DNA of 64,000 bases. Source: Prinsepia uniflora (lineage: Eukaryota > Streptophyta > Magnoliopsida > Rosales > Rosaceae). Below the pieces are notes generated by a model that was given only the letters and a program-made list of their open reading frames with translations, was not told where the DNA came from and searched no databases. The stretch is from NCBI GenBank assembly GCA_032719365.1, contig CM064868.1, positions 4,184,001 through 4,248,000 on the forward strand, written 5' to 3'. Of this stretch, positions 48,059 through 60,413 are shown in pieces. The translations under genes and the position numbers were made by a program. Each line of letters begins with the position of its first letter. Position 1 is the stretch's first letter.

Positions 48059-49553
48059 AATTAATTTCGTCCTCGAAATTCTAACCGACCTAATTCCAAC
48101 CGTTCTTCCTTCATTAATTTAGTTCCGTTCTCGAAACTCCAACTATCCTGACTCCACGACCTCGCAACTCGTGTACACTCGTACACCAACTAACCAAACA
48201 ATACTTACTCGTCTGCAACCAGATGTACCACTAACTTTTACATCGCACCGATTACCTTCGACCACGTCGAATGACAGTAATCACACGTTCTGAACTGACA
48301 CCACCTGTCAGTATCAGAGTAGCCCAAGTATCCTATGAGCTAACCACTTGTCAATGTACCATCTCGTTGACACAAACAACTAGACGATTCCTTGCTCGAA
48401 CGCTAAACTATCTTGATATCTGCTCCCACTGGGAGTCAAATCTCACTAACCGATCCACGCTGACACCTTCGACAAATTGTCACCACTTGACAGTCATCAA
48501 TCGAAAACTGTCACTATACTCACTCGTGGTTACACTAACCACCAACTCACTCAACCTGAGTATACGTATACCAAAAAAGCACTCGACCTGTGTGTAACCG
48601 GACCTATCAGAAATACCATGACCCAGTGCATAGTATCCAATGTCCAGCCCACGTCCTCAACTAATCCGATGGTATCAGAACAAATCCGACTACCAACACG
48701 CTCACCAGCATACCACTTGTATAACCTATATACCGTCACCAGGCACCACAAGTCTGCCCAGTATCGTACCTCGAACAACGTACAAGGTACATCTACCCAT
48801 CAATCAGCTTACAACCACAACAACAACAATGACCTAGGTTGTAGGCAATCACGTTTCAATAATGGAGTCCATATGTGCAATCTAGTATTAGACAAATCGA
48901 AACTCCAACCCAACATCTATTTCCAAATCTGAATCCGAATCCGCAATTTCGTAAGAAATCCCGAATCCAAACCCAGAAATCATATCCATAATCATATCCA
49001 AATTTGAATCCGAAATCATTATTCCGTAAGCTAGCATTTGGAATAACCATTCCGAACCCAAATCCATAAAAGAAAATCCACTGTCAAACTCCAAAATCAA
49101 ATCCTAAATCGTCACCCAGAATCCGATTCCAAAACCCAAATCCAGAAATCCACTTTCAAGTTCCAAAATCAAATCTTGAATCGTCATCCAGAAATCTGAT
49201 TCCAAAACTCGAAATTTCGTTCACGTCTACTGAGACGCACCATATCCGAACCTATCGGATATCAGTTCAAACGATTTACCACAATAAGTTCGATTGACTT
49301 CATAGGGAAGCCAATCCCAACATCAACACATCTAGGTTGACCATATCCGATCACGTCGAAAAACTACTCACCGGAGTAATATACCATACGGGATTCACTT
49401 CGAAAAGAAGTTCAGTCCCACATCCTCAACTCAACGTCCAGGTAAGAGTGATAAACTCTCCACCTATCTGGATCATCAAGATCACGATCCAGATCCATCA
49501 CTATATCCAATATCTAAACAGATCAGTCAACGACAAAACACGTCGAGACTGTG
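48046..49553 (-). mobile_element. Element B internal region, partial, non-coding
   Basis: Aligns by eye with 56702 to about 58255 of element C; both contain ccgaatccgcaatttcgtaa and gtaagagtgataaactctcc. This shows B and C are one family. It carries no gag or pol motif. It breaks at 49553 where the LTR of element A starts; the rest of B should lie beyond the window's right edge. Confidence 0.8.
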
Positions 49554-49889
49554 TGACAGGACCCGCCCCGATCCCCCTGGGACCACCCGGGACGTGCCCT
49601 GCTCCCGTCTGACACCCGTTATTAAGATACCAAAAATACCCTTATTGAAGATAAAATGCATAAAGAAAAACCATAGTTAAGTCATACATAGCACACCACA
49701 CAAATACTCAAATACAAATAGTGTCAGACAAGGGATGGTTCCCGAATACAGTTTATTGAGCACGACTCTAGACACACTACGTGCCAACCTACCCAGCAGT
49801 AGGGTTCAGGTACGCAACGTAAACCTATGCCTCTTCCTCCTCGGGATCCTCCTCCTCCTCCTCGAGATCCTCCTCCTCGATAGCACTAC

Positions 49890-50586
49890 CTGGAGGGGTA
49901 GTAAAACAACAAAGGTGAGTGGGCCGAAACTCAAGGTTTACAAAGTAGTTTACCATTTCGAAAACATATAGCTTTTCCCCTCCGTTTTCCGAAAAGACAT
50001 GCATAGTATCAAAACCACAAAACCATATAGTCATAAGCAGAATAATATCAACATAATATAATCTTAGTCACTGCACTATACATCCCAACCCTGACATCCC
50101 AGATGCCTGACGTCCCAGACGCCCAATAAGGTCACAGTCTCAAGGCTACGCGTGCCACCCGGGGTCTCAATCCCGAGTCCAAATCCCGAACCTAGTCCGA
50201 GCATGGCATTCTAGATGCCTGACGTCCCAGACGTCCAATAGTAGCAATCCTGCTCCTGAGTCACTCTACGGTCCGGTCCCTCCGTAGAATGACTCCTCAC
50301 AGGCAATGCGCCGTGACCACTCCGGTGTACTTACATCCGGAGGAGATAGAATCCTAGGGTAGATCCATACAGTGCAGTACCACAGATAATATCGAGATCC
50401 ATTATACATATATATGACTCCAGACCATTATAAACAACCAGACGGGTCTCATGCCCAAACATCGTAATACGTGCCATAAATCATACACAAGATAAACAGA
50501 TACTTTTACTCAAATCACATATAGATATAGTAGAAAGTAAAACAGTTATGCATGCCGAAGTTTAGTGAAATCAAAGGCCCACTCAC
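49890..50586 (-). other. Putative LTR leader intron in element A
   Basis: In sense (minus), act|GTGAGTGGGC is at 50586-50577 and its exact complement at 49924-49915. The acceptor acccctccag|gt has its AG at 49891-49890. Length is about 697 bp, the shortest of the set. Confidence 0.45.
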
Positions 50587-50924
50587 AGTACAATCCCGCT
50601 GCAATCCCGAGCGTAAAGCCCCGTCCAAGGGTTAAAGTACAATTCCTGTCATGCCCAAAACATACGTAAAGGTCACTTTAAGTCCCTACTAAACAACTAC
50701 GAAACCCTAGACTGAAACCGGCCCGGGAAAGCCGTCCGAACACGCTTCCCAAGGCATCAAACCCTAATTTGACCAACTTAACGATCTCCGATCGACACGA
50801 AACCACCGCCATTGGATCCGTATCGTCGAAACCTTGAAAATGGCACTGGTCCCACACAAAATACTGTTCACACGCGCCCCCCACGCGCCGGTCAACCCTC
50901 TGGTCAACAGTGCTACAGTGATGC

Positions 50925-51080
50925 TGACGTCAGCATGACGTCACTGCTGACGTCAGCATGACGTCATCACTGACAGTGTCAGAGGACACGTGTCAACAGC
51001 CCATTGGTCCCTGGTCTGACAATATTCTGACATGATGACGTCATCATGATGTCACTGCTGACGTCAGCATGATGACGTCA
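50925..51080. promoter_or_regulatory. Array of seven TGACGTCA palindromes in element A U3
   Basis: Perfect TGACGTCA at 50925, 50936, 50948, 50959, 51036, 51059 and 51073, plus CACGTG near 50988. Spacing of the first four is 11, 12 and 11 bases, close to one helical turn. TGACGTCA is a known bZIP (TGA/CREB-type) site. Confidence 0.65.
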
Positions 51081-52413
51081 TCAGCTACAGTAACCGGGTC
51101 TGCGAATCGGGTCACCGCAGACCCACGGTTCGACCCGATCACAGATCGTGATTCCGACCACCAAAATCGATGGGGTTTGTTCCTATGGACTCGTCTGAAC
51201 ATGTTCTATGGCTCTGTGTAATCAAAACTGGATTTTAAGATCGAGGAATCACCTGAAAAACGACGGGGAACTGGCTGCCGGTTCTGGTTCGTCTTCTCCG
51301 GCGAGCCGTCACGCTTCCAGCCACAAACTCAGGTCCAAAACGCTCGTCTAATCCCCTAGGTTAAGTCTCAAAAACAACCAAACGAGTTTAACGTTAAAAA
51401 CGGACAGTTCGAGGCAGGGAAGGAAAATCGGCCTTCACGGGTTTGCAGGCTTACCGCCGCCGTGTCGCCGCCGTGGGCTGCCCAGTCCAGTCCTACGCCG
51501 TCCAGAGGTCACAACGGTCCTAACCCTAGGTTGGTTCGAGCCCAGACGTCACGGTTTGGATGGTTGGATGGTTTTAGGCCGCACGGGTTCCTCACGGGTT
51601 TGTGGGTTTTCCGGGTTGCTCCGCCGTCCGTGGTGGTGGTGATGGCCGTCTGGAGGTGGCTGAGGGGTAGGCTGGTGTGTGGGTTGAGGCTGAGGGGTGG
51701 TGTGATCGCTGGTGTGTTTGTGCAGAGTGAGAGGTTGCACGGTTTAGGAAGGAATGGAAATGAGAGAATGAATTCTCTCATGGTTTTTAAAACAGAGTGA
51801 TCAAATGGAATGGAGGGCTGAGATTGAATCTGAGTTAAGAGTGAAGGGTGAGGATTTAAGGAAATTAAACTAATTAATTAATCACATGGCAGACCAAGAT
51901 CCAGATTGTTGGGGATGATGTGGATGGGGTAGATGAGTGACATGTGTCACTCATCAAGGGTCCAGATTGATTGGGTTAAAGTAAATCAGATTATAATATT
52001 TTATTATTATTTTAAGTTCCGAGTCTCGGTTAGTTCGGTTACGTTCTTGACCATAACTTTTTCGTCGTAAGTCCGATTTCAGCGTGCCGCCTGTCTACGG
52101 ATTCGTATCGACGAGACCTACGTAACGGTCATTAGCCCTCGTCCATTGGACTTCCCGGGTCAAAAGTCAACATTTGGCCCCCAAATGGCCAAATTACCAA
52201 AATGCCCCTCGACTTCCGATCGTCACAACTTCTTCCTCGAACGTCGGAATCGAACGTGCCACCTGCCTATGAACTCGTGACGTCCTAAACTACGTCACGG
52301 TCACGTGTCAAAGTCCTATATACTTCCCGAGGTAAAAGTCAACTTTTCCCCCCTCAGGGGCAAAACGGTCATTTTACAATAAGATAATAATTACGAAAGT
52401 TCGGGTCGTTACA

Positions 52414-52427
52414 ATCTACCCACCTTA
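52414..52427 (-). promoter_or_regulatory. Polypurine tract of element A
   Basis: The reverse complement taaggtgggtagat directly abuts the LTR start TGTAACGACCC, with tttcgaggacgaaatttttg just upstream. It fixes the minus orientation. Confidence 0.75.
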
Positions 52428-52448
52428 CAAAAATTTCGTCCTCGAAAT

Positions 52449-53889
52449 TTACTCGAATAAAAACGGGTACTGCTCCCTCATCAAGTCTTCGGGTTCCCAC
52501 GTCGCCTCCTCGACGTCATGGTTCCTCCATAGCACTTTCACCAACCGAATCGTCTTGTTTCTCAGAACCTTGTTCTTCTGATCCAGAATCTGCACTGGTT
52601 TCTCCTCAAAGCTCAGATCAGTCATCAGTTCTACTGGTTGTTCCGGCAAGGCATGTGAATCGTCCCGTAGGTATTTTCGTAACATGGACATATGGAAAAC
52701 ATCGTGCACTCTGGCAAGTTCTGGAGGTAATGCCAACCGGTATGCCACTAGTCCAATCCTCTCAATGATCTCGAACGGTCCAAAGTAACGTGGACTCAAC
52801 TTCCCGCGTCGGCCAAAACGGATAATTCCTTTCCATGGAGATAACTTAAGGAACACAAAATCTCCAATCTCGAATTCCAAGTCTCGAATTCGTCGATCCG
52901 CATAGCTCTTTTGGCGATCTTGTGCTGCCTTCAATCTTTCCTTGATGATTCGAACTGTTTCCTGGGTCACGTCCATCAAATCCGGTCCTAAAGCTGCTCG
53001 CTCTCCTACCTCCATCCAACAGATAGGTGTCCTGCACTGTCGGCCATACAGTGCCTCGTAGGGCGCCATCCCGATACTTGCCTGATAACTGTTGTTGTAT
53101 GCGAACTCCATCAAAGGCAAATGAGTATCCCACGAATCCTGAAACTGCAGTACACAAGACCTCATCATGTCCTCCAGTGTCTGGATAGTCCTCTCTGACT
53201 GCCCATCGGTCTGTGGGTGGAACGCTGTACTGAAATGCAAGTTTGTACCCAAGGCGTTCTGCAAACTTCGCCAGAACCTAGATGTGAAACGCGGATCTCG
53301 ATCAGACACTATCGACTCCGACGTACCATGAAGTCGAATGATCTCCTTCACAAACAGCTGAGCCAGTCGGTTTGGCTTAAATGTCTCCTGTACTGATAAG
53401 AAATGAGCTGACTTGGTCAATCGGTCGACAATCACCCAAACTCCATCGCATCCCCTCTGAGTCCTAGGCAATTTGAAGACAAAGTCCATGGTAATGTGAT
53501 CCCACTTCCACTCGGGAATCGGAAGCGGTTGCATTGCTCCATACGGTCTCTGCCGCTCAGCCTTGACCTGCTGACAGGTCAAACATCTGCTCACAAACAC
53601 TGCAATATCCTTCTTCATTCCTGCCCACCAATAGTGGTCCCGGAGGGTACGGTACATCTTTGTACCTCCCGGATGCATGGCATAAGCCGAACTGTGGGCT
53701 TCCTCGAGAATTTCTGCCCGTAACTCTGCCACTGCAGGAACACACAAACGGCCTAGTTTCACCAGAGCTCCATCTGGTCGGATAGTAAAGTCCTGCCTCT
53801 CGTCTGCTTCGACTTCGATCCTGTAGATACAAAGTGTCGGATCCTCCAATTGTGCCTCGATAATCCGATCGACTAGCACAGGTCGTACA
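52449..53889 (-). CDS. Element A polyprotein, C-terminal part: integrase and chromodomain
   Basis: 476 codons numbered from 53879 down to the stop at 52449, fully open. HHCC zinc-binding domain: H62, H69, C99, C102. Integrase core D132 (ITMDFV), D193 (VSDRDPRF) and E229 (TDGQSERT) form the D,D-E triad. A GPF/Y module (RYFGPFEIIERIG) lies at about 364-376. A C-terminal chromodomain covers about 425-476 with VKVLWRNH, EEATWE and MREQYPFLF. The chromodomain, long LTRs and polypurine context place it in the Tekay/Del chromovirus clade, where the domain directs integration to particular chromatin. It has no native start: the frame is the downstream half of a polyprotein cut by element C at 53889. 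Its upstream half continues at 63286. Confidence 0.95.
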
Positions 53890-56701
53890 TGACACGACCC
53901 ATCCCAATCCCCCCGGGATTACCATGGAATGTGACATGCTCCCGTCTGACAAGAGGCGCCAGACAAGGGATAACCGATTGCCATTGCCCAAACGGGCTTC
54001 CAGAGTGCGTAAGGATCGATGGAGGAGGTGTGCGATGCTCAAGTCTCTGCTGCAGTCGTATCCGGAATCAACCTGAAGGGCATTGAAAACAAAAGCTGTG
54101 AGTGGACGAAAATAAACAAGTCTGCTTAAAACATTTATAAGACATTTATGCCCCTCAGTAAAATCATATGCATGCACCAAAACCAATAATCCCATATTTA
54201 TTTAGAAATAACCATTAGGGCCTTAGCCCGGAAACCAAAGCATATTTTCGATTTCCAAAAGTAAATCCAAGAGTTATTTCATCAATCCAGTAATATTCAT
54301 TTATTATTTTTCCATCTCCGGCATCCCCGATGCCTAGCGTCCTAGACGCTTGACGTTCCAGACGTCATATCTCACGGTATTAAGCAACGCGTGCTGCCCG
54401 GGGTCTCACCGGGTCCATATCTCTGACATCCCCGATGTCTGACGTCCATGACGTCTAGCAATCCTGCTCCTGGATCACTATACGGTCCGGTAGCTCCGTA
54501 CAATGAGCCCTCGCAGGCAATGCACCGTGACTTCTCCAGTGTCCCCGACACTTGGAGGAGACCAGGATATAAATATCCTCATATCGAGATGGTTTTATGG
54601 AACACATTTTATTATTCATTTCCAAAATATCACAAGGGCCCTGCCCCGAATTTCCATAAAACCGTCATAAGTCCAAATGGTTGAATCAAATCCGAAATAG
54701 TTTATTCAATTCCATTTTAGGGTCCCTGACCCGAAATCACATATACAAGTCAACTGGGCCCTTGGCCCGATTCCTAAGTTAACTGGGCCCCTGGCCCGAT
54801 TCACTTTATCAAATCCGTAACCGTTTCATGAAATCATATCCATCCATATTTATGGAAATCAGTGCAAATCCAGAAAACCTCGATTCACGTGCAAACACGT
54901 AAATCGCCTCGAAAAGCGTGAAAACATATAAATTCACTGATATCCAAAATAAATCATATAATCCCAATTATAACAATCATGAAACAGTTATGCATGCATC
55001 GAATTTATAAAACCAATGTCCACTCACAGACCGTTTAACCGAGCGCCTCGATACGCGTGCCATAGGCCTTCCCGGGCCACCTTACTATCACCGGGACTCC
55101 CAATCCTGTTCAAATCAATTTAGAGGATTACTAACCTCATCATTAACATCCTATTCAAGTCCCGTAATTTTCCCGAATTTTTAAGTATTTTTAAGTTGGA
55201 TTAAAAACCTTCGGACATCCCGAACAATATCGAGACGGTGTCCGATCGACACGAAACCAATCCCAAAATGTTCGTTACAAAGTATAGGATAAAAGTCATG
55301 TTGACCTCACCTCGAGATTCGTGCCCACGCGCCGTCACGCGCCGCCGTGAGTGGCTGCGCGTGAAAGCCACGCGCCTGCTACAGTGCTCCTTCTTCACCC
55401 GAATGACTGGTAAACGGGTCAGATTACTCGCGATAGGATCCGTTTCAAACACCCTCAATTCGATATCAATTCCATCCGTTCTTGATCCTACAACAATCAC
55501 CAATCCACCAATTTCAGTTCTGTGTCCATGATTAGCATCAACCGTCGATCAATCTTGTCGACAACCCGTGATCACCCAAAACGGGTCGATCACCAGAGCT
55601 CCTCCAATCCTTAACCAAAATCAAATTAACTTCACAGGAAGTTAATAAGGACTAATTCGAACTAATTAGCATAATTAATTTAACTCGAAAATACCTCAAT
55701 CGTCACAACTCAAGCTCGAGTTTTCCGGCCGTCCACCATGTCCGTTCACGGCCCTAGGAGCTCCCAAGCTTGCCCCATTTGATCTGGTTCGACTCGTTGA
55801 AGTTCCAGGAAGCTCAATCACTCATCAATTAGGCTTGGGCTGGCCTGAAACTGGAAATTCGAATTTGAATTCCCCAGAACCCAGTTTCGGGTTTTTGAGT
55901 ATTCCTCCACCATTTCCACTCCATTCTTCCATCTCTCAATCTCAGTAAACTGCCCTCGACACACACTTCATTCCTTTAATTCAATTTAGCCGTTAAAGGC
56001 ATCCAAAAGTGTCCAATTTCCACTGTGCAAAAGTTCCCGCACTGGCCAGAAAATCATAGAAAACCCAGTGCACATGTCGTGCAATCGATGCCAACTCATT
56101 CCCATGTGCAATCCCACCCCAAACCGGTCCAATTCCATCATTTAATTGATAAACAAACATGGGATCGATCGCACAAGGCATCCACCTCACGGCTAATTCA
56201 ATGGAACAGTGTCCCGTGAAGAAAATTACAATTCTGCCCTTGTGCAGAAAATTACCAAAATGCCCCTCACGCATCCTGACCCGTAACTCGGTCATACGGA
56301 CTCCGATTGATGCGTGCCGCCTGTCATTGAATTCGTATCGACGAAACCTCCGTAACGGTCCTTGGCCCTCGGCCATCGGACATCCCGGTCAAAAAGTCAA
56401 CATTTCCCCCTTATATCGTCCAAATTACGAAAACGCCCTTGGACTTCCGTACATCATAACTTTCACCACGAACGTCGGAATCGAACGTGCCACCCGTCTA
56501 TGAACTCGTGGCGTCCCGAACTACATCACGGTCATCGGTCAAAGTCCATTTGACCATCCGAATTAAAAGTCAACGTTTTGCCCACACCCAGGGGCAAAAC
56601 GGTCATTTTGCACAATTCGTCCGAAATCGCCCAACTAATCCCAGATTAGTAAATCACCATTAAATATTATTAAATCCCGATATTCGGGACGGGTCGTTAC
56701 A
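53890..56701 (-). repeat. Element C 3' LTR (2812 bp)
   Basis: The plus-strand ends are tgacacgacccatccc and gggacgggtcgttaca. It has two copies of the tgggcccctggcccga unit where the 5' LTR has four. Confidence 0.95.
54073..55027 (-). other. Putative LTR leader intron in element C 3' LTR
   Basis: In sense (minus), tct|GTGAGTGGAC is at 55027-55018, its exact complement at 54107-54098, and cccttcag|gttg has its AG at 54074-54073. Length is about 955 bp. Confidence 0.42.
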
Positions 56702-56714
56702 ACCTTCCCTCCTT
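56702..56714 (-). promoter_or_regulatory. Polypurine tract of element C
   Basis: The reverse complement aaggagggaaggt abuts the LTR start, with aatttcgaggacgaaattct upstream. It is nearly identical to that of element B. Confidence 0.8.
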
Positions 56715-59700
56715 AAAGAATTTCGTCCTCGAAATTACCAATAACCTTACTCCACAACCACCTTGTGGAAAACAATTCGACCACACATCTGTGTACACTT
56801 GTACACCCACATACTGGGACAACACCGGCCTCGTTTGTACCCAGACATCCCATCACAGTCATACGTCACAACAACAACACTCGACCACCTCGAGTGGACA
56901 TAATCACCTGATTCGCGATAAAATCGCTTAACCATTTAGCTGACTCCTTCGGCTAGATGGTTCCTTTCCATTGCCAATAAATCCTTACATTTGCTCCCGT
57001 CGGGAGTCACCAAATCTCATTTGTCAGTCCATGCTGACACCATTAGTCAAACTGTCATCACAAAACTTTACCACCCTGATAAAGCCCCAACCATCTGTCT
57101 ATCCGTGACAACACCACATACTACATCACTCTCGATGTAGCGCAAGATCAACCACCTGATCTCAATTCGCAGGGCAAGCCCATCCTGCGACATAAGTAAA
57201 TCTCAATGTCCATAATCGCCGACTCCCTCAGCGAACCAAGACGCTGGAAAAATATAACGGCGTAGTAGCATCACGCAAGGCTACTCGTGGTTACTCTGAC
57301 CACCAACTCCCTCATCCCGAGTGTACGTATACCGCCAACTTACTCAATCAAGTGGTGTAACTGGAACACATTGAATACCAGCCCAGCAGTGATCACACAT
57401 ATCAATACCGGGGTTCCACTAGCCAACCGTGGCCAAGAGCACCTGCTCACACAATCACTGAACCCGACAAAATCACTCTGCACAGCGTACAGTATCCAAT
57501 GTCCAGTCCACAATCACAAACAACAACGATATCGGAACCAAGCCGATCACCAACACGTTCAATCACACACCACTGGTACAACCCATGTACCGTCACCAGG
57601 CATAACAAGCCTGCAAAGTATCAATCCTCGTACAACGTACCCTGTACGCACATCAATCCATCAATCTGCCTACAACCACCCAGGTCATAGCCAAACACGT
57701 TCCAATAATGGAGTACATTTGCCCAACCCAACATGAGACAAAACGAACTCCACCCGTCATCTAGTTCCAATTCCGAATCCGAATCCGCAATTTCGTAAGA
57801 AATTCCGAATCCAAACCCAAACATCACATTTTCAACCCATTTCCAAATCCGAATCCGAAATCATTATTCCGTAAGCTAGCATTGGAATAATCATTCCGCA
57901 CCCAAATCCAGTAATCCATTTTCGAGCTTCGCAATCGAATCCTGAATCGTCACCCAGAAATTCGATTCCAAAGCCCAAAATCTCGTTTACGTCCATCAAG
58001 ACGTAACGTAACCGAATCTATCGGTTGCCTCTCCAAAACACTCGATTGACTTCACAGGGAAGCCAAACCCAATACCCACACGTCAAAGGTTGACAAAATC
58101 CGACCACATCGGAAACCTACTTAACCGAGTAACAACCATATGGACTCACTCCGAAAAGAAGTTCAGTCCCGTCATTAACGACTCACGTACCAAGGTAAGA
58201 GTGATAAACTCTCCACCCATCTGGATCATCAAGATCACAATCCATATCCATCGCTACGTCACCCGACAAGTAACATCACGATCCTAGATCGTCACATCGA
58301 CCAAAGTCGACAACATCACAAATCAGATCCACCTGGGATCCACACATGCTTACATAGCTAACAATCCATCTGGAAGCTGATCGTAGGGTCTTACACCCTC
58401 AATAGAATCCTTTGCCAAATTCCTCTTGGTGGAAAGATGACCACGCATTTCACCACCAAATCCAAAATCATACACAACTGCTTGTGTCCAATGACCCAAG
58501 GCCAAACCTGGGTCCACCTACCAATACACGCTCAACGTACTGGTAGCAACAATCATCATCTGCCACGGCAGAAAATATGAAGTCAACCCTAATGACTTCG
58601 GAATACCAATCACTGATGCGGAAACGAGCACTCCTCTCGTTTCCCCCAATCACAACTCTCCCCAGATCGGGAGTTCCAACCATGTTGGGAACAGACATGC
58701 TCCCAATGAGATGTCAAGTCCAACCGCTGGACTGCCCACGTCCATACCTCACTTGGACCACCACGTGTCCAAAATCAATTCATTACTCGGACCTCACGTC
58801 CGTCAATAATCATGTATGCACACATCCCGATTCCGAACGGGATATCCACAACACTGCCTGGATGTGCATACCCAACTGCCTTCGTCTCACATCACAACCT
58901 AAACAGGTTCAATTCTCAGGTTTCAAGTGATTCACAATCACAAAATCCCACATCAATACCACGAATGGTTTCCCCGACTTTTCCAATTCCAATAATTTCC
59001 TTGTATTTCCTGGGGATATAAGCAGTACACAAACTTACCAATCTCGGAGTTGACCACAACTCCCCAAATCCACCAACTCGCATGACATAGGGAACAGCAT
59101 CCCAAGATTCCCCAAATTTCAATCATACCATTTTATCCATTCATCACTTGACATCATAAATCTGTTAGGACTTATCCCAACACGACACAACCCCCACTGG
59201 ATCCCATCCAGTCCAAGACTCAACCACCACTGAGTCGCAGATACCAATCATCTGTTCATCATGACAGAGTCACACCCCAACTGGTGGCTCATCGTCATCA
59301 CACTTACTGACACCGGCACCAGCGCTAGTACCAATACCAGCGCACCATCATCAACACTAGTATCAGCACACAGGCATCCATACTAGTATTGGCATATAGG
59401 TATCACCATCCCAACATCCAAACATACCACACGAACACCCATGCTAGCACACGAACATCCATGCTAGCACACTGTGTGCAAAGTTGTTACCCTGGATCTC
59501 CATTCATTACGAACGACGATCCCGTAACACCACTCGTACCCCACGACTATGGGTACCTCCAATTTGACCACTGGCACATCAGGATAATGGACGTTCCCTG
59601 AACATCCCCAAGTATTAAAACCACACTAAATACCCTCGATAGCCAGTCATCTCGACACAACTGTCGACCAACAGTCATCGTTGTCAAGATCCGTATCCAC

Positions 59701-60399
59701 ACATCACACTACTATTCGATCCAACACGGTATTCCATATTTTATCTCATAACCGCATCCGTGGATCGAATCCCATAATCCAGACCAGACTCACTAGAGTC
59801 ATCCACATGGTCATTCATGACCTCAGCCGCTCGTCGCAGCACAAATTCTCACTTAAGGTTCACCTTTCGGTCCATCAATTATAAATTAGGGTTCCAAGGT
59901 CACACCCTAGGGTTCCACCGAACCCAACTGCCTTCTGCAGTAAAATCCACAACCTGACCGACTCTGCGGTCCTGACATCGTATAGACGTCCAATCCAATC
60001 CAATCGTCAATTCAACGTGGGTTCCTTCGTGGGTTCCACCACGAAGGTCATCGGCTAACTCCGATGCACCAACACCCGTACACTAGCCAACACTACTAGG
60101 GTCCAAGACTTAGACCAATACTCAACTGAGTTTCACATTTCCAATCAAATGGGGTTCCCTGAACCTAGCTGTGCCCAGTGGCACAACAATCCACCATCTC
60201 ATGACCGAACCGACGGTCCCACATTACCAGTTAATCGTATACAACCCCACCTGGGTTGAATCGCAACCATGCACGGCGTATCGGGCCAAACACTCCCAAT
60301 TCACCAAACAAATCCAAAACTATCTATCAGGTTGACAACGGAACAGCAGCCCAAAGAGACATCACACCCTCGTCCTTCGCGCACAAAAGAGCAAAACCT

Positions 60400-60411
60400 G
60401 CTCTGATACCA
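60400..60411 (-). promoter_or_regulatory. Primer-binding site of element C (initiator Met tRNA type)
   Basis: The reverse complement is TGGTATCAGAGC, 2 bases after the 5' LTR end. This is the standard plant Met-initiator primer site. Confidence 0.9.
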
Positions 60412-60413
60412 CT

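Larger units (their letters stand above)
49554..52413 (-). mobile_element. Element A 3' LTR (2860 bp), Tekay/Del-like Ty3/gypsy
   Basis: The plus-strand ends are tgacaggacccgccccga and cgggtcgttaca. It sits inside element B's internal region; the 5 bases before it are ctgtg, and the matching duplication is expected outside the window. The paired boxes carry a compensatory change (49915-49924 gtgagtgggc, 50577-50586 gcccactcac). U3 holds seven TGACGTCA palindromes. Confidence 0.88.
56702..60413 (-). mobile_element. Element C internal region (3712 bp), non-coding
   Basis: No gag, protease, RT, RNase H or integrase motif in either strand. Open frames up to 149 codons are Thr/Ser/Asn/Pro-rich and lack domains. 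The first 1.55 kb is shared with element B. Near 59310-59470 it has degenerate repeats such as acgaacatccatgctagcac (two copies) and agtaccaataccagcgc. Confidence 0.85.

Noticed and set aside
45274..49553. Element B read as an autonomous gypsy element
   Set aside because: Its visible internal part has no pol motif and matches the non-coding element C. The pol genes nearby belong to element A by boundary, duplication and frame.
53557..54195. 212-codon minus-strand open frame spanning the element A/C junction
   Set aside because: It is a chance frame crossing the insertion boundary. Its C-terminal part overlaps the integrase gene in another frame, and its N-terminal part repeats in the other C LTR.
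56025..56553. Open frames up to 127 codons repeated in both C LTRs
   Set aside because: They repeat because the LTRs are identical, occur on both strands, and have no domain or homology I recognise.
57287..57736. 149-codon open frame in element C interior
   Set aside because: Antisense to the element, Thr/Ser/Asn-rich, no gag or pol motif, and element B at the equivalent place has a different frame.
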